DNA of 64,000 nt from UBA7803 sp040219135 (GTDB taxonomy: Bacteria; Pseudomonadota; Gammaproteobacteria; Pseudomonadales; Azotimanducaceae): assembly GCA_040219135.1 (NCBI GenBank), contig JAVJTA010000005.1, positions 434,001 through 498,000 on the forward strand, given 5' to 3'. The notes beneath the pieces are model-generated. The model was not told where the DNA came from. It searched no databases and saw only the letters and a list, made by a program, of their open reading frames with translations. Each line of letters starts with the position of its first letter. Positions within the stretch are counted from its first letter, which is position 1. Both the position numbers and the translations under genes were made by a program. Positions 25,908-33,582 of the stretch are shown here, piece by piece.

Positions 25908-26456
25908 ATGACCGACCTCACCGCTCTGGCGCTGAACGCCGCCCACCAGCTGCCGGTGGCCGAACTGCACGGCGCCGTGTGTGGGCTCGGCGTGTGTCAT
26001 GGCGAGGCGTTGCCGGTGCACGACCTGATCGAGCTGGTCGGCGTCGACGCGCTGACCGACCAGCATGCGGTGGACGACTTCGTCGCCGCCAGCGTCGCCG
26101 ACCTGCAGGCCGAGGACCTGAGCTTCGCGCCGCTGCTGCCAGCGGACGATGCCCCGCTGGACGATCGTCTGGAAGCACTCGGCCAGTGGTGCGGCAGCTT
26201 CCTCGCCGGCCTGGCGGCGGGTCTGGCGCGGCGCGGCACGGGCAGCCTCGACGACTGCCCGGACGAGGTGCGCGAGATCGTCCGGGATCTGGCCGCCATT
26301 GCCCAGGTGGAAGCCGCCCAGGTGGAAGCCGCCGACGGCGCGACTGGTGCGGAAGCGGCGGAGACCGACTTCATCGAGCTGGCGGAGTTCGTCAAGGTGG
26401 GCGCGCTGCTGATCATGAGCACGTTCGAGCATGGCTCCGACGATCCGGCCGGCTGA
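25908..26456 (+). CDS. ygfB: YgfB/YecA family protein (UPF0149)
   Basis: A 182-residue acidic helical protein. LPVAELHGAVCGLGVCHG matches the UPF0149 signature (E. coli YgfB: LHGFLCG). E. coli YgfB precedes pepP, as here, and in P. aeruginosa a YgfB homologue affects beta-lactam resistance through AmpDh3. A perfect 15-bp tandem duplication at 26301-26330 repeats AQVEA within the protein. The 3' end overlaps pepP by 26 bp. Confidence 0.9.
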   Translation: MTDLTALALNAAHQLPVAELHGAVCGLGVCHGEALPVHDLIELVGVDALTDQHAVDDFVAASVADLQAEDLSFAPLLPADDAPLDDRLEALGQWCGSFLAGLAAGLARRGTGSLDDCPDEVREIVRDLAAIAQVEAAQVEAADGATGAEAAETDFIELAEFVKVGALLIMSTFEHGSDDPAG

Positions 26457-27768
26457 GTACGCCCGCCGGCGGGCGGCGCTGATGGGCATGATGACGCCCG
26501 GATCCGTGGCCGTGGTTCCGGCGGCCGCGGTGCGGCTGCGCAACCGCGACACCGAATATCTGTTCCGCCAGGACAGCGACTTCCTCTATCTCACCGGCTT
26601 TGCCGAGCCGGACGCGGTGCTGGTGCTGGCGCCGGGGCGCAGCCACGGCGAGGTGATCCTGTTCTGTCGTGACCGTGACCCGCGCCGCGAGCTCTACGAC
26701 GGCGAACGGCTGGGGCCGGAACGGGCCGTCTGCGGGCTCGGCATCGACGATGCGTTTCCCATCGCCGACATGGACGAAATCCTCCCCGGCATGCTGGAAG
26801 GCCGGGAGCGCATCTACATGACCCTCGGCGAGTATCCGGACTTCGACAACCGGGTGCTGCACTGGGTGAATTCGATCCGTGCCCGGGAAGCCGGCGGCGC
26901 GGTGCCGCCCGGTGAATTCGTGGCGCTCAAGCACCTGCTCCACGAGCTGCGCCTCTACAAGTCGGCGGCGGAGATCCGCATCATGCGCGAGGCGGCACGC
27001 ATCACCTGCCGCGCGCACCGGCGCGCCATGGCGGCGTGCCGGCCCGGCATGACGGAGCTGGCGCTGGAAGCCGAACTCATGCACGAGTTCCTGAGCCAGG
27101 GCGCCCGGGCGCCGGCCTATCCAAGTATCGTCGGCGGCGGCCGCAATGCCTGTGTGCTGCACTACACCGACAACCGCGCCGTGCTGAGAAAGAGCGACCT
27201 GGTGCTCATAGACGCCGGCTGCGAGTATCGGAACTACGCGGCCGACGTCACCCGCACGTTTCCGGTGAGCGGGCGTTTCAACCGCAGCCAGCAGGCGCTC
27301 TACGAGGTGGTGCTGGAAGCCAACCGGGCGGCCATTGCCGCGTGCCGGCCGGGCGCGCGCTTCAAGGCCCCCCACGAGGCCGCGGTGCGGGTCATGGTCG
27401 ACGGGCTGCTCAGTCTGAAGCTGCTCAAGGGCGACGCCGACGAGATCGTCGAGCGCGAGGGGTATCGGGCTTTCTGCCCGCACAATACCTCCCACTGGCT
27501 CGGCAGCGACGTGCACGACGTCGGCGACTACCGGGTCGAGGGGGCGTCGCGCGAGCTCGAGCCTGGCATGGTGCTGACCATCGAACCCGGCATCTATCTG
27601 CCCCCCGGCGAGACCACTGCCCATCTGCCGCCGCGTTGGCGCGGTCTCGGCGTGCGCATCGAGGACGACGTGCTGATTACCCGCAAGGGCCACGAGGTGC
27701 TGACTGCGGAAGCGCCGAAGACCGTGGCCGAGGTGAATCGGGCGACGAAGTCACGACGCCGTGGCTGA
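26431..27768 (+). CDS. pepP: Xaa-Pro aminopeptidase PepP
   Basis: A 445-residue dinuclear-metal peptidase releasing the N-terminal residue before proline. An N-terminal creatinase-like domain (YLFRQDSDFLYLTGF) precedes the pita-bread domain with metal ligands in DAGCEYRNYAADVTRTF (two Asp), SHWLGSDVHDVG (His), TIEPGIY (Glu) and VRIEDDVLI (Glu). Length equals E. coli PepP (441). ATG 26431 lies inside the end of ygfB, and the 3' end overlaps ubiH by 8 bp, indicating translational coupling. Confidence 0.96.
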   Translation: MAPTIRPAEYARRRAALMGMMTPGSVAVVPAAAVRLRNRDTEYLFRQDSDFLYLTGFAEPDAVLVLAPGRSHGEVILFCRDRDPRRELYDGERLGPERAVCGLGIDDAFPIADMDEILPGMLEGRERIYMTLGEYPDFDNRVLHWVNSIRAREAGGAVPPGEFVALKHLLHELRLYKSAAEIRIMREAARITCRAHRRAMAACRPGMTELALEAELMHEFLSQGARAPAYPSIVGGGRNACVLHYTDNRAVLRKSDLVLIDAGCEYRNYAADVTRTFPVSGRFNRSQQALYEVVLEANRAAIAACRPGARFKAPHEAAVRVMVDGLLSLKLLKGDADEIVEREGYRAFCPHNTSHWLGSDVHDVGDYRVEGASRELEPGMVLTIEPGIYLPPGETTAHLPPRWRGLGVRIEDDVLITRKGHEVLTAEAPKTVAEVNRATKSRRRG

Positions 27769-28972
27769 ACCAGATACCGAACCGCGCCGCTGGGACGTCG
27801 CCGTGGTCGGCGGCGGCATGATCGGCGCTGCGGCGGCGCTGGGTCTGGCGCAGCGTGGCCGCCGGGTGCTGCTGCTCGAGCCGGTTGAGCCCGAGGTGCG
27901 GCGCGGAGTCCTCGATTGGGATCTGCGCACCGTGGCGGTCTCGCCGGGATCGCAGTCCCTGCTCGGCGCGCTCGGCGTCTGGTCCGATGTGCCGCGTGCG
28001 CCTTTCCGGCGCATGGAGGTGTGGGAGGAGCGCGGAACCCAGGCCATCACCTTCGATGCCGCCGAGGCGAACCGCGAGGAACTCGGCTGGATCGTCGAGA
28101 ACGGGCCGATCACGGTGGCGCTGTGGAACGCGCTGCGGCGCTGCCCCCAGGTGACCGTGGACGCCGCCCGGGTGACGGCGCTCAGGGCGGACGCCGACCA
28201 GGTGGTTCTCGAGCTTGGCGAACGTCAGGCCGTCGCCCGCCTGGTGGTGGCCGCCGACGGCGCCGCGTCGGCGGTACGCGAGCACCTCGGCGTGGCCGTC
28301 GAGACCTTCGATGTGGGACACGTGGCGCTGGCAAGCGCCGCGCGCTTCGCCTGTCCCCACGGCGCCGTGGCCTACCAGCGGTTTCTCGTCGACGGCCCGC
28401 TGGCGCTGCTGCCGGGCGTTCACGAACGGGTCTGCTCGGTGATCTGGTCGCAGTCGCCGGAGTGCGCCCGGCAGCGTCTCGATCTCGACGACGCGGCCTT
28501 CGCGGCAGCGCTGACCCGGGCCACCCAGAGCCGGCTCGGCGCGGTCGAGGCCGTCGACCGGCGCATCGGTTTCCCGCTGACCCAGCAGCTTGCCGCCTCC
28601 TTTGCTCCGCACCCGCGGGTGCTGCTGGTGGGCGACGCGGCCCGGGTTCTGCATCCGCTCGCCGGCCAGGGCGCCAACCTCGGGCTCGAGGACGTTCGCG
28701 ATCTCCTCGCCGTGCTCGATGGGCCCGGGGCCGATGACCCGGGGGCGCCCGGGCTCTGGCGCGCGTTCGACCGCCAGCGCGCGGCGCGGGCGCGGCTGAT
28801 GGTGGGGGTCATGGGCGCGCTGCGGCGGGTCTACGCCCAGAGCGATCCGTGGTCGCAGCTGCTGCGCAACGTCGGCGTCCGCTGGCTCGATCGGGCGACA
28901 CCGGTGAAGCGCCAGCTCATCGAGGAGGCCATGGGGCTCGGGCCGGTGGGTCGAGGCTTCGGCGGTACCTGA
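27761..28972 (+). CDS. ubiH: Ubiquinone biosynthesis FAD monooxygenase, UbiH type
   Basis: A 403-residue flavoprotein hydroxylase of ubiquinone synthesis. N-terminal Rossmann motif VVGGGMIGAAAALGLAQRG, the second FAD/NADPH motif VAADGAASAVRE and the C-terminal GDAARVLHPLAGQGANLG are present. It starts at GTG 27761 overlapping the pepP stop. E. coli has ubiH then ubiI here; only one paralogue is present, so UbiH versus UbiI (or a dual enzyme) is not certain. The stop codon is part of a tandem repeat. Confidence 0.88.
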   Translation: MAEPDTEPRRWDVAVVGGGMIGAAAALGLAQRGRRVLLLEPVEPEVRRGVLDWDLRTVAVSPGSQSLLGALGVWSDVPRAPFRRMEVWEERGTQAITFDAAEANREELGWIVENGPITVALWNALRRCPQVTVDAARVTALRADADQVVLELGERQAVARLVVAADGAASAVREHLGVAVETFDVGHVALASAARFACPHGAVAYQRFLVDGPLALLPGVHERVCSVIWSQSPECARQRLDLDDAAFAAALTRATQSRLGAVEAVDRRIGFPLTQQLAASFAPHPRVLLVGDAARVLHPLAGQGANLGLEDVRDLLAVLDGPGADDPGAPGLWRAFDRQRAARARLMVGVMGALRRVYAQSDPWSQLLRNVGVRWLDRATPVKRQLIEEAMGLGPVGRGFGGT

Positions 28973-29019
28973 CCGGCCGTACCTGACCGGCCGTACCTGA
29001 CCGGCCGTACCTGACCGGC
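28965..29019 (+). repeat. 14-bp tandem repeat spanning the ubiH stop codon
   Basis: Four near-perfect tandem copies of GTACCTGACCGGCC (28965, 28979, 28993, 29007; the last ends CGG-CG). The TGA inside the first copy is the ubiH stop. Because 14 is not a multiple of 3, copies after the stop cannot be in-frame codon expansion. Each junction contains the palindrome CCGGCCG-like GGCC core. No spacers, so it is not CRISPR-like. Confidence 0.9.
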
Positions 29020-29054
29020 GCGCTCCCGGATGGCGCGCCGCGGCGCACGGCCTT

Positions 29055-29060
29055 TACAAT
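29055..29060 (+). promoter_or_regulatory. Candidate -10 box for gcvT
   Basis: TACAAT (within CCTTTACAATG), 27 nt before the gcvT ATG. No TTGACA-like hexamer stands 16-18 bp upstream. The predicted leader is too short for a glycine riboswitch, which often controls gcvT elsewhere. Confidence 0.3.
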
Positions 29061-29087
29061 GCCGCTTCGACCGCAGGGTAGCGAGCC

Positions 29088-30176
29088 ATGACCGACAGTC
29101 CCACGGACCAGCCCAGACGCACCGCGCTGTTCGACGCGCACGTCGGGGCGGGCGGCAGGATGGTGGATTTCGCCGGGTGGGAGATGCCGCTGCACTACGG
29201 CTCGCAGATTGCCGAGCACCATGCGGTGCGCACGGCGTGCGGCATGTTCGACGTTTCCCACATGACCGTGATCGATCTCGAGGGGGCGGGCGCGCTCGGG
29301 CTGCTGCGACGGCTGGTGGCCAATGACGTCGGCAAGCTCGATCGCGTCGGCCGTGCCCTCTACGGCGCGCTGCTGAACGAATCCGCGGGCATCATCGACG
29401 ATCTCATCGTCTACCGCCGCGAGGCGGGGTTCCGTGCGGTGGTGAACGCCTCCACCCGGGCCAGGGTGCTGGACTGGCTGGCGCGCCGGAACGACGCCGA
29501 CGTCACCATCGAGGAGCGCGATCTGGCGATGATCGCGGTGCAGGGGCCGGAGGCAATTGCCCGATTCGAAGCCGCGGCCGGGTGGACGGCGGTGGCCGAC
29601 ATCGAGCCCTTCAGCGCCCGCGAACTCGACCAATGGATGGTGGCCCGCACCGGCTACACCGGCGAGGACGGTGTGGAGGTGATTCTGCCGGCGGACGCGG
29701 CGCCGGCGCTCTGGGCCGCGCTCGGCGCGGCCGGCGTGCAGCCGGCGGGTCTGGGCGCCCGCGATACCCTGCGTCTGGAGGCCGGTCTCAACCTCTACGG
29801 TCAGGACATGGACGAGACCACCACACCGCTGGTCTCCAACATGGCGTGGACGGTGGCCTGGCAGCCGGAAGATCGCGACTTCATCGGCCGGCGCGCCCTC
29901 GAAGCGCAGAAGCAGGCCGGCGTTGACAGCCGGCTCACGGGCCTGGTGCTAGAACAAAAGGGCGTGCTGCGGCACGGTCAGCCGGTCGTCAGCGCCGCCG
30001 GTGACGGGGTCGTGACCAGTGGTATATTTTCCCCGACGTTGGGGTACAGTATCGCGCTGGCGCGGCTGCCCAGAGCGGCCCGCGGCGAGGCTCAGGTTGA
30101 CCTGCGCGGCAGGATCAAGCCGGTGCGGATCGTCAAGCCGCCGTTCGTGCGCAAAGGCGAAAAAGTCTTCGAATGA
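29088..30176 (+). CDS. gcvT: Glycine cleavage system T protein (aminomethyltransferase)
   Basis: A 362-residue THF-dependent protein that takes the aminomethyl group from lipoyl-GcvH, releasing ammonia and 5,10-methylene-THF. Motifs: GGRMVDFAGWEMPLHY, MFDVSHM, RTGYTGEDGVEV and LRLEAGLNLYG(Q)DMDE. Length matches E. coli GcvT (364). First gene of gcvT-gcvH-gcvPA-gcvPB; in E. coli gcvTHP also follows the pepP/ubiH block. Confidence 0.96.
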   Translation: MTDSPTDQPRRTALFDAHVGAGGRMVDFAGWEMPLHYGSQIAEHHAVRTACGMFDVSHMTVIDLEGAGALGLLRRLVANDVGKLDRVGRALYGALLNESAGIIDDLIVYRREAGFRAVVNASTRARVLDWLARRNDADVTIEERDLAMIAVQGPEAIARFEAAAGWTAVADIEPFSARELDQWMVARTGYTGEDGVEVILPADAAPALWAALGAAGVQPAGLGARDTLRLEAGLNLYGQDMDETTTPLVSNMAWTVAWQPEDRDFIGRRALEAQKQAGVDSRLTGLVLEQKGVLRHGQPVVSAAGDGVVTSGIFSPTLGYSIALARLPRAARGEAQVDLRGRIKPVRIVKPPFVRKGEKVFE

Positions 30177-30223
30177 CGGGTCCAACAGACCTTGGCGCTG
30201 GAACCACATGCCGGAGTTGACGC

Positions 30224-30619
30224 ATGAGCGAAATTCCCTCTGAGCTCCGATACGCGCGCACCCACGAATGGGCGCGGCTCGAGGAAGACGGTACGGTGAC
30301 CGTGGGCGTCACCGATCACGCCCAGGAGGCCCTCGGCGACGTCGTGTTCGTCGAGCAGCCGGAAGTCGGCGCCCAGTTGGCGGGCCAGGAAGAAGCCGGC
30401 GTGGTGGAGTCGGTGAAGGCGGCGTCGGACATCTACGCGCCGCTTTCCGGCACGGTGGTGGCGATCAACGACACCCTCGAAGACGCGCCGGAGAACGTCA
30501 ACGAAGACCCCTACGGCGACGGCTGGTTATTCAAGATCGAGCCCGACGATCCGGCAGACCTCGACGAGCTGCTCGACGCGGAAGCCTACGGCGAGCTGCT
30601 GGAAAGCGAAGAGCACTAG
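30224..30619 (+). CDS. gcvH: Glycine cleavage system H protein
   Basis: A 131-residue lipoyl carrier that shuttles the aminomethyl group between P, T and L proteins. The lipoylated lysine is K65 in ESVKAASDIYAP. The N-terminal LRYARTHEWAR and C-terminal DGWLFKIEP are typical. It lies 47 bp after gcvT and 98 bp before gcvPA. The shared dihydrolipoamide dehydrogenase (L protein) is not in the window. Confidence 0.97.
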   Translation: MSEIPSELRYARTHEWARLEEDGTVTVGVTDHAQEALGDVVFVEQPEVGAQLAGQEEAGVVESVKAASDIYAPLSGTVVAINDTLEDAPENVNEDPYGDGWLFKIEPDDPADLDELLDAEAYGELLESEEH

Positions 30620-30717
30620 CCCGGCGCCCTGGCGTTCGGCGCGGCGATGACCGCGTCGCGCCTGCCGCGCTCGCGGGTCGTCCGGCAAAACCAGATTAAC
30701 GCAGACGGAGCGTACTC

Positions 30718-32073
30718 ATGCCCTTCATCCCGCATACCGCGGACGAAGAACGAGCGATGCTGACGGAAATCGGCGTCGATACCATCGAAGCGCTGTTCGA
30801 CGAGATCCCGGCCGACATGCGCGCCGGGGTGCTGAACCATGTCCCGCCGGGCGTCAGCGAGATGGAAATGCGTCGCGACCTCGCGGACCGCGCGGCCCGT
30901 GACGACGCCGGACTGTGCTTTCTCGGTGCAGGCTGCTACGACCACTACGTCCCCGGCGCGGTGTGGGATCTCACCAGCCGCGGCGAGTTCATGACGGCCT
31001 ACACCCCGTACCAGGCGGAAGCGAGTCAGGGAACGCTGCAGCTGATCTACGAATTCCAGACCATGATGGCCAATCTCACGGGCCTGGACGTGTCCAACGC
31101 GTCGGTCTACGACGGCGCCTCCGGGCTCGCCGAAGCGGTGCTGATGGCGGTGCGGGCCAACCGCAAAGCGAAGAGCCGCCGCGTGCTGGTGGCGGAGACG
31201 GTACATCCCCACTACCGGGCGGCGACCCGCAGCATCGTCGGCCCTCAGGGCGTCGAGCTGGTCACGGTGCCGGCAGGTGCCGACGGCCGGGTCGACCGGG
31301 CGGCGCTCGACGAACAGACTGATGCGGTAGCCGTGGTGCTGCAGCAGCCGAATTTTTTCGGCATGCTCGAAGACGTGGACACCCTCACCGACTGGGCCCA
31401 CGAGCGCGGCGCGCTGCTGATTGCGGTGGCCAACCCGCTGTCGCTGGCGGTGCTCGAGGCGCCGGGCGCCTGGGGTACGGCGGGGGCCGACATCGCCTGT
31501 GGCGACGGCCAGCCGTTCGGCATTCCGATGTCGTCCGGCGGCCCCTCGTTCGGCTACGTCTGCTGCCGCAGCGCCCTGGTCCGGCAGATGCCGGGCCGCA
31601 TCATCGGCCGCACCGTGGATCTCGAGGGTCGGGCGGGGTACGCGCTCACGCTGCAGGCCCGGGAGCAGCACATCCGGCGCGGCAAGGCGACGTCCAACAT
31701 CTGCACCAATCAGGGACTGCTGGTGACTGCGGCCACCATTCATCTGAGCCTGCTGGGGGCGGAAGGCATAGCCGCCGCGGCGCGCGCCAGCGCGGCCAAC
31801 ACGCGTCGTCTGGTCGCTCGACTCAGCGCCATCGACGGGGTCGGCGAGCGCTTTCAGGCGAGCGGGTTCTTTCACGAGGCGGTGCTGACCCTGCCGCGTC
31901 CAGCCGCGGCGGTCGCCGAGGGCCTGCTGGCCCACGGCATCCTCGGCGGCCTGCCCCTCGGCGACTACTATCCCGGCTTCGACGACGCGCTGCTGGTGTG
32001 TGCCACCGAGAAGCGCACCGAGGCCGATATCGACCGCTATGCCGCGGCGCTGAAGGAGGTGCTCGGCGCATGA
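30718..32073 (+). CDS. gcvPA: Glycine dehydrogenase (decarboxylating) subunit 1
   Basis: The 451-residue N-terminal half of the split P protein, which decarboxylates glycine and loads GcvH. It begins MPFIPHTADEERAML, as subunit 1 does, with GAGCYDHYVP and YTPYQAEASQGTLQ. It carries the fold of a PLP transferase but no PLP lysine; catalysis needs subunit 2. E. coli has a single fused GcvP. The stop overlaps the start of gcvPB (ATGA). Confidence 0.95.
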   Translation: MPFIPHTADEERAMLTEIGVDTIEALFDEIPADMRAGVLNHVPPGVSEMEMRRDLADRAARDDAGLCFLGAGCYDHYVPGAVWDLTSRGEFMTAYTPYQAEASQGTLQLIYEFQTMMANLTGLDVSNASVYDGASGLAEAVLMAVRANRKAKSRRVLVAETVHPHYRAATRSIVGPQGVELVTVPAGADGRVDRAALDEQTDAVAVVLQQPNFFGMLEDVDTLTDWAHERGALLIAVANPLSLAVLEAPGAWGTAGADIACGDGQPFGIPMSSGGPSFGYVCCRSALVRQMPGRIIGRTVDLEGRAGYALTLQAREQHIRRGKATSNICTNQGLLVTAATIHLSLLGAEGIAAAARASAANTRRLVARLSAIDGVGERFQASGFFHEAVLTLPRPAAAVAEGLLAHGILGGLPLGDYYPGFDDALLVCATEKRTEADIDRYAAALKEVLGA

Positions 32074-33566
32074 GCGACCACGCGATCCCGACCCGCGACC
32101 CCCTGACCATATTCGAGCTCGGCCGCGACGGCCGTCGGGCCGGCGCCCAGCAGGTGGCGGCGCCGGCCGCCGCCGAGGCGCTGGAAGGGCTGCCCGCCAG
32201 CGCGCTGCGGGGGACGCCGCCGGCGCTGCCGGAAGTCTCCGAGCTGCAGGTGGTGCGCCACTACACCAACCTGTCGCGGCGCAACTTCTCGATCGACACC
32301 CAGTTCTATCCCCTGGGTTCGTGCACCATGAAGTACAACCCGCGCGGTGCCCACGCCGCGGCCATGCTCCCCGGATTCCTGGCCCGGCACCCGCTGGCGC
32401 CGGCGGCAGCCAGCCAGGGATTCATGTCCTGTCTGTTCCAGCTGCAGGAGATCCTCAAGGACGCGACCGGCATGCCCGGCGTGTCCCTCACGCCCATGGC
32501 TGGGGCCCAGGGCGAGCTGGCCGGGGTGGCCATGATCCGGGCCTACCACGAGTCCCGCGGGGACAGCGCGCGCACGGAGATTCTGGTGCCGAGTGCCGCC
32601 CACGGCACCAATCCGGCCACCGCGGTGATGTGCGGCTACAAGGTGGCGGAAGTACCCGTGGACAGGAGCGGCGACGTCGACCTCCAGGCGCTGAAGGCCG
32701 CTGTCGGCCCGCAGACCGCAGGGCTGATGATGACCAATCCGTCCACCTGCGGGGTGTTCGAGCGGCGGGTCGAGGAAATCGCCCGGGTGGTCCACGAGGC
32801 CGGTGGCCTGCTCTACTACGACGGCGCCAACCTGAACGCCATTCTCGGCCAGGTGAAACCCGGCGACATGGGCTTCGACGTGCTCCACATGAATCTGCAC
32901 AAGACCTTCGCCACGCCCCACGGCGGCGGCGGCCCGGGCGCCGGTCCGGTTGGTGTTGGTAAGCGATTACTTCCGTTCCTGCCTACACCGATTGTGGCGA
33001 AGGACGGGGACACCTACCGGTGGATCAGCGACCGGGAGCTGCCGCAGTCGATCGGGCGGCTGTCGGCCTTCGCCGGCAATGCCGGGATTCTGCTGCGGGC
33101 CCTGGCCTATGCGTTGATGCTCGGCCGCGAGGGCATGAACCGGGTCGGGGAGTACGCCACCTTGAACGCCAACTATCTTGCGCGTCGGCTGCAGCAAGCC
33201 GGGTTCCAGCTCGCCTACCCGGAGCGCCGCGCCACCCACGAGTTCATCCTCACCTTCGCCGAGCAGGCCCGGCGCCTGGACGTCACCGCCATGGACTTCG
33301 CCAAGCGGCTGCTCGACTACGGGGTGCACTCCCCGACCACGTACTTTCCGCTGCTCATTCCCGAGTGCTTTCTGGTCGAGCCGACGGAAACCGAAACCAA
33401 AGCGGAGCTCGACGCCTTCGTCGACGCGCTGGTGGCGATCCAGCAGGAGGCGGAGTCCCAGCCCGACATGGTCCGGGGCGCCCCCTACTCGCTCCCGGTC
33501 CGACGCCTCGACGACGTCAAGGCGGCCCGGGAGCTCGATCTGGTCTGGCGTCCGGCCGCCGGTTGA
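32070..33566 (+). CDS. gcvPB: Glycine dehydrogenase (decarboxylating) subunit 2
   Basis: The 498-residue C-terminal half of the split P protein. The PLP-binding lysine is K278 in MNLHKTFATPHGGGGPG. NFSIDTQFYPLGSCTMKYNPR and SAAHGTNPATA also match the family. ATG 32070 overlaps the gcvPA stop by four bases, ensuring equal synthesis of the two subunits; the open frame extends upstream only inside gcvPA. Confidence 0.96.
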   Translation: MSDHAIPTRDPLTIFELGRDGRRAGAQQVAAPAAAEALEGLPASALRGTPPALPEVSELQVVRHYTNLSRRNFSIDTQFYPLGSCTMKYNPRGAHAAAMLPGFLARHPLAPAAASQGFMSCLFQLQEILKDATGMPGVSLTPMAGAQGELAGVAMIRAYHESRGDSARTEILVPSAAHGTNPATAVMCGYKVAEVPVDRSGDVDLQALKAAVGPQTAGLMMTNPSTCGVFERRVEEIARVVHEAGGLLYYDGANLNAILGQVKPGDMGFDVLHMNLHKTFATPHGGGGPGAGPVGVGKRLLPFLPTPIVAKDGDTYRWISDRELPQSIGRLSAFAGNAGILLRALAYALMLGREGMNRVGEYATLNANYLARRLQQAGFQLAYPERRATHEFILTFAEQARRLDVTAMDFAKRLLDYGVHSPTTYFPLLIPECFLVEPTETETKAELDAFVDALVAIQQEAESQPDMVRGAPYSLPVRRLDDVKAARELDLVWRPAAG

Positions 33567-33582
33567 GCCGCCGCGGAGCCGG

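Noticed and set aside
28965..29019. Short CRISPR-like array
   Set aside because: Units are 14 bp, directly abutting, with no spacers and no cas genes nearby.
28973..29087. Possible glycine riboswitch before gcvT
   Set aside because: The space holds a tandem repeat and a -10 box only 27 nt from the ATG; no room or sequence for the glycine aptamer fold.
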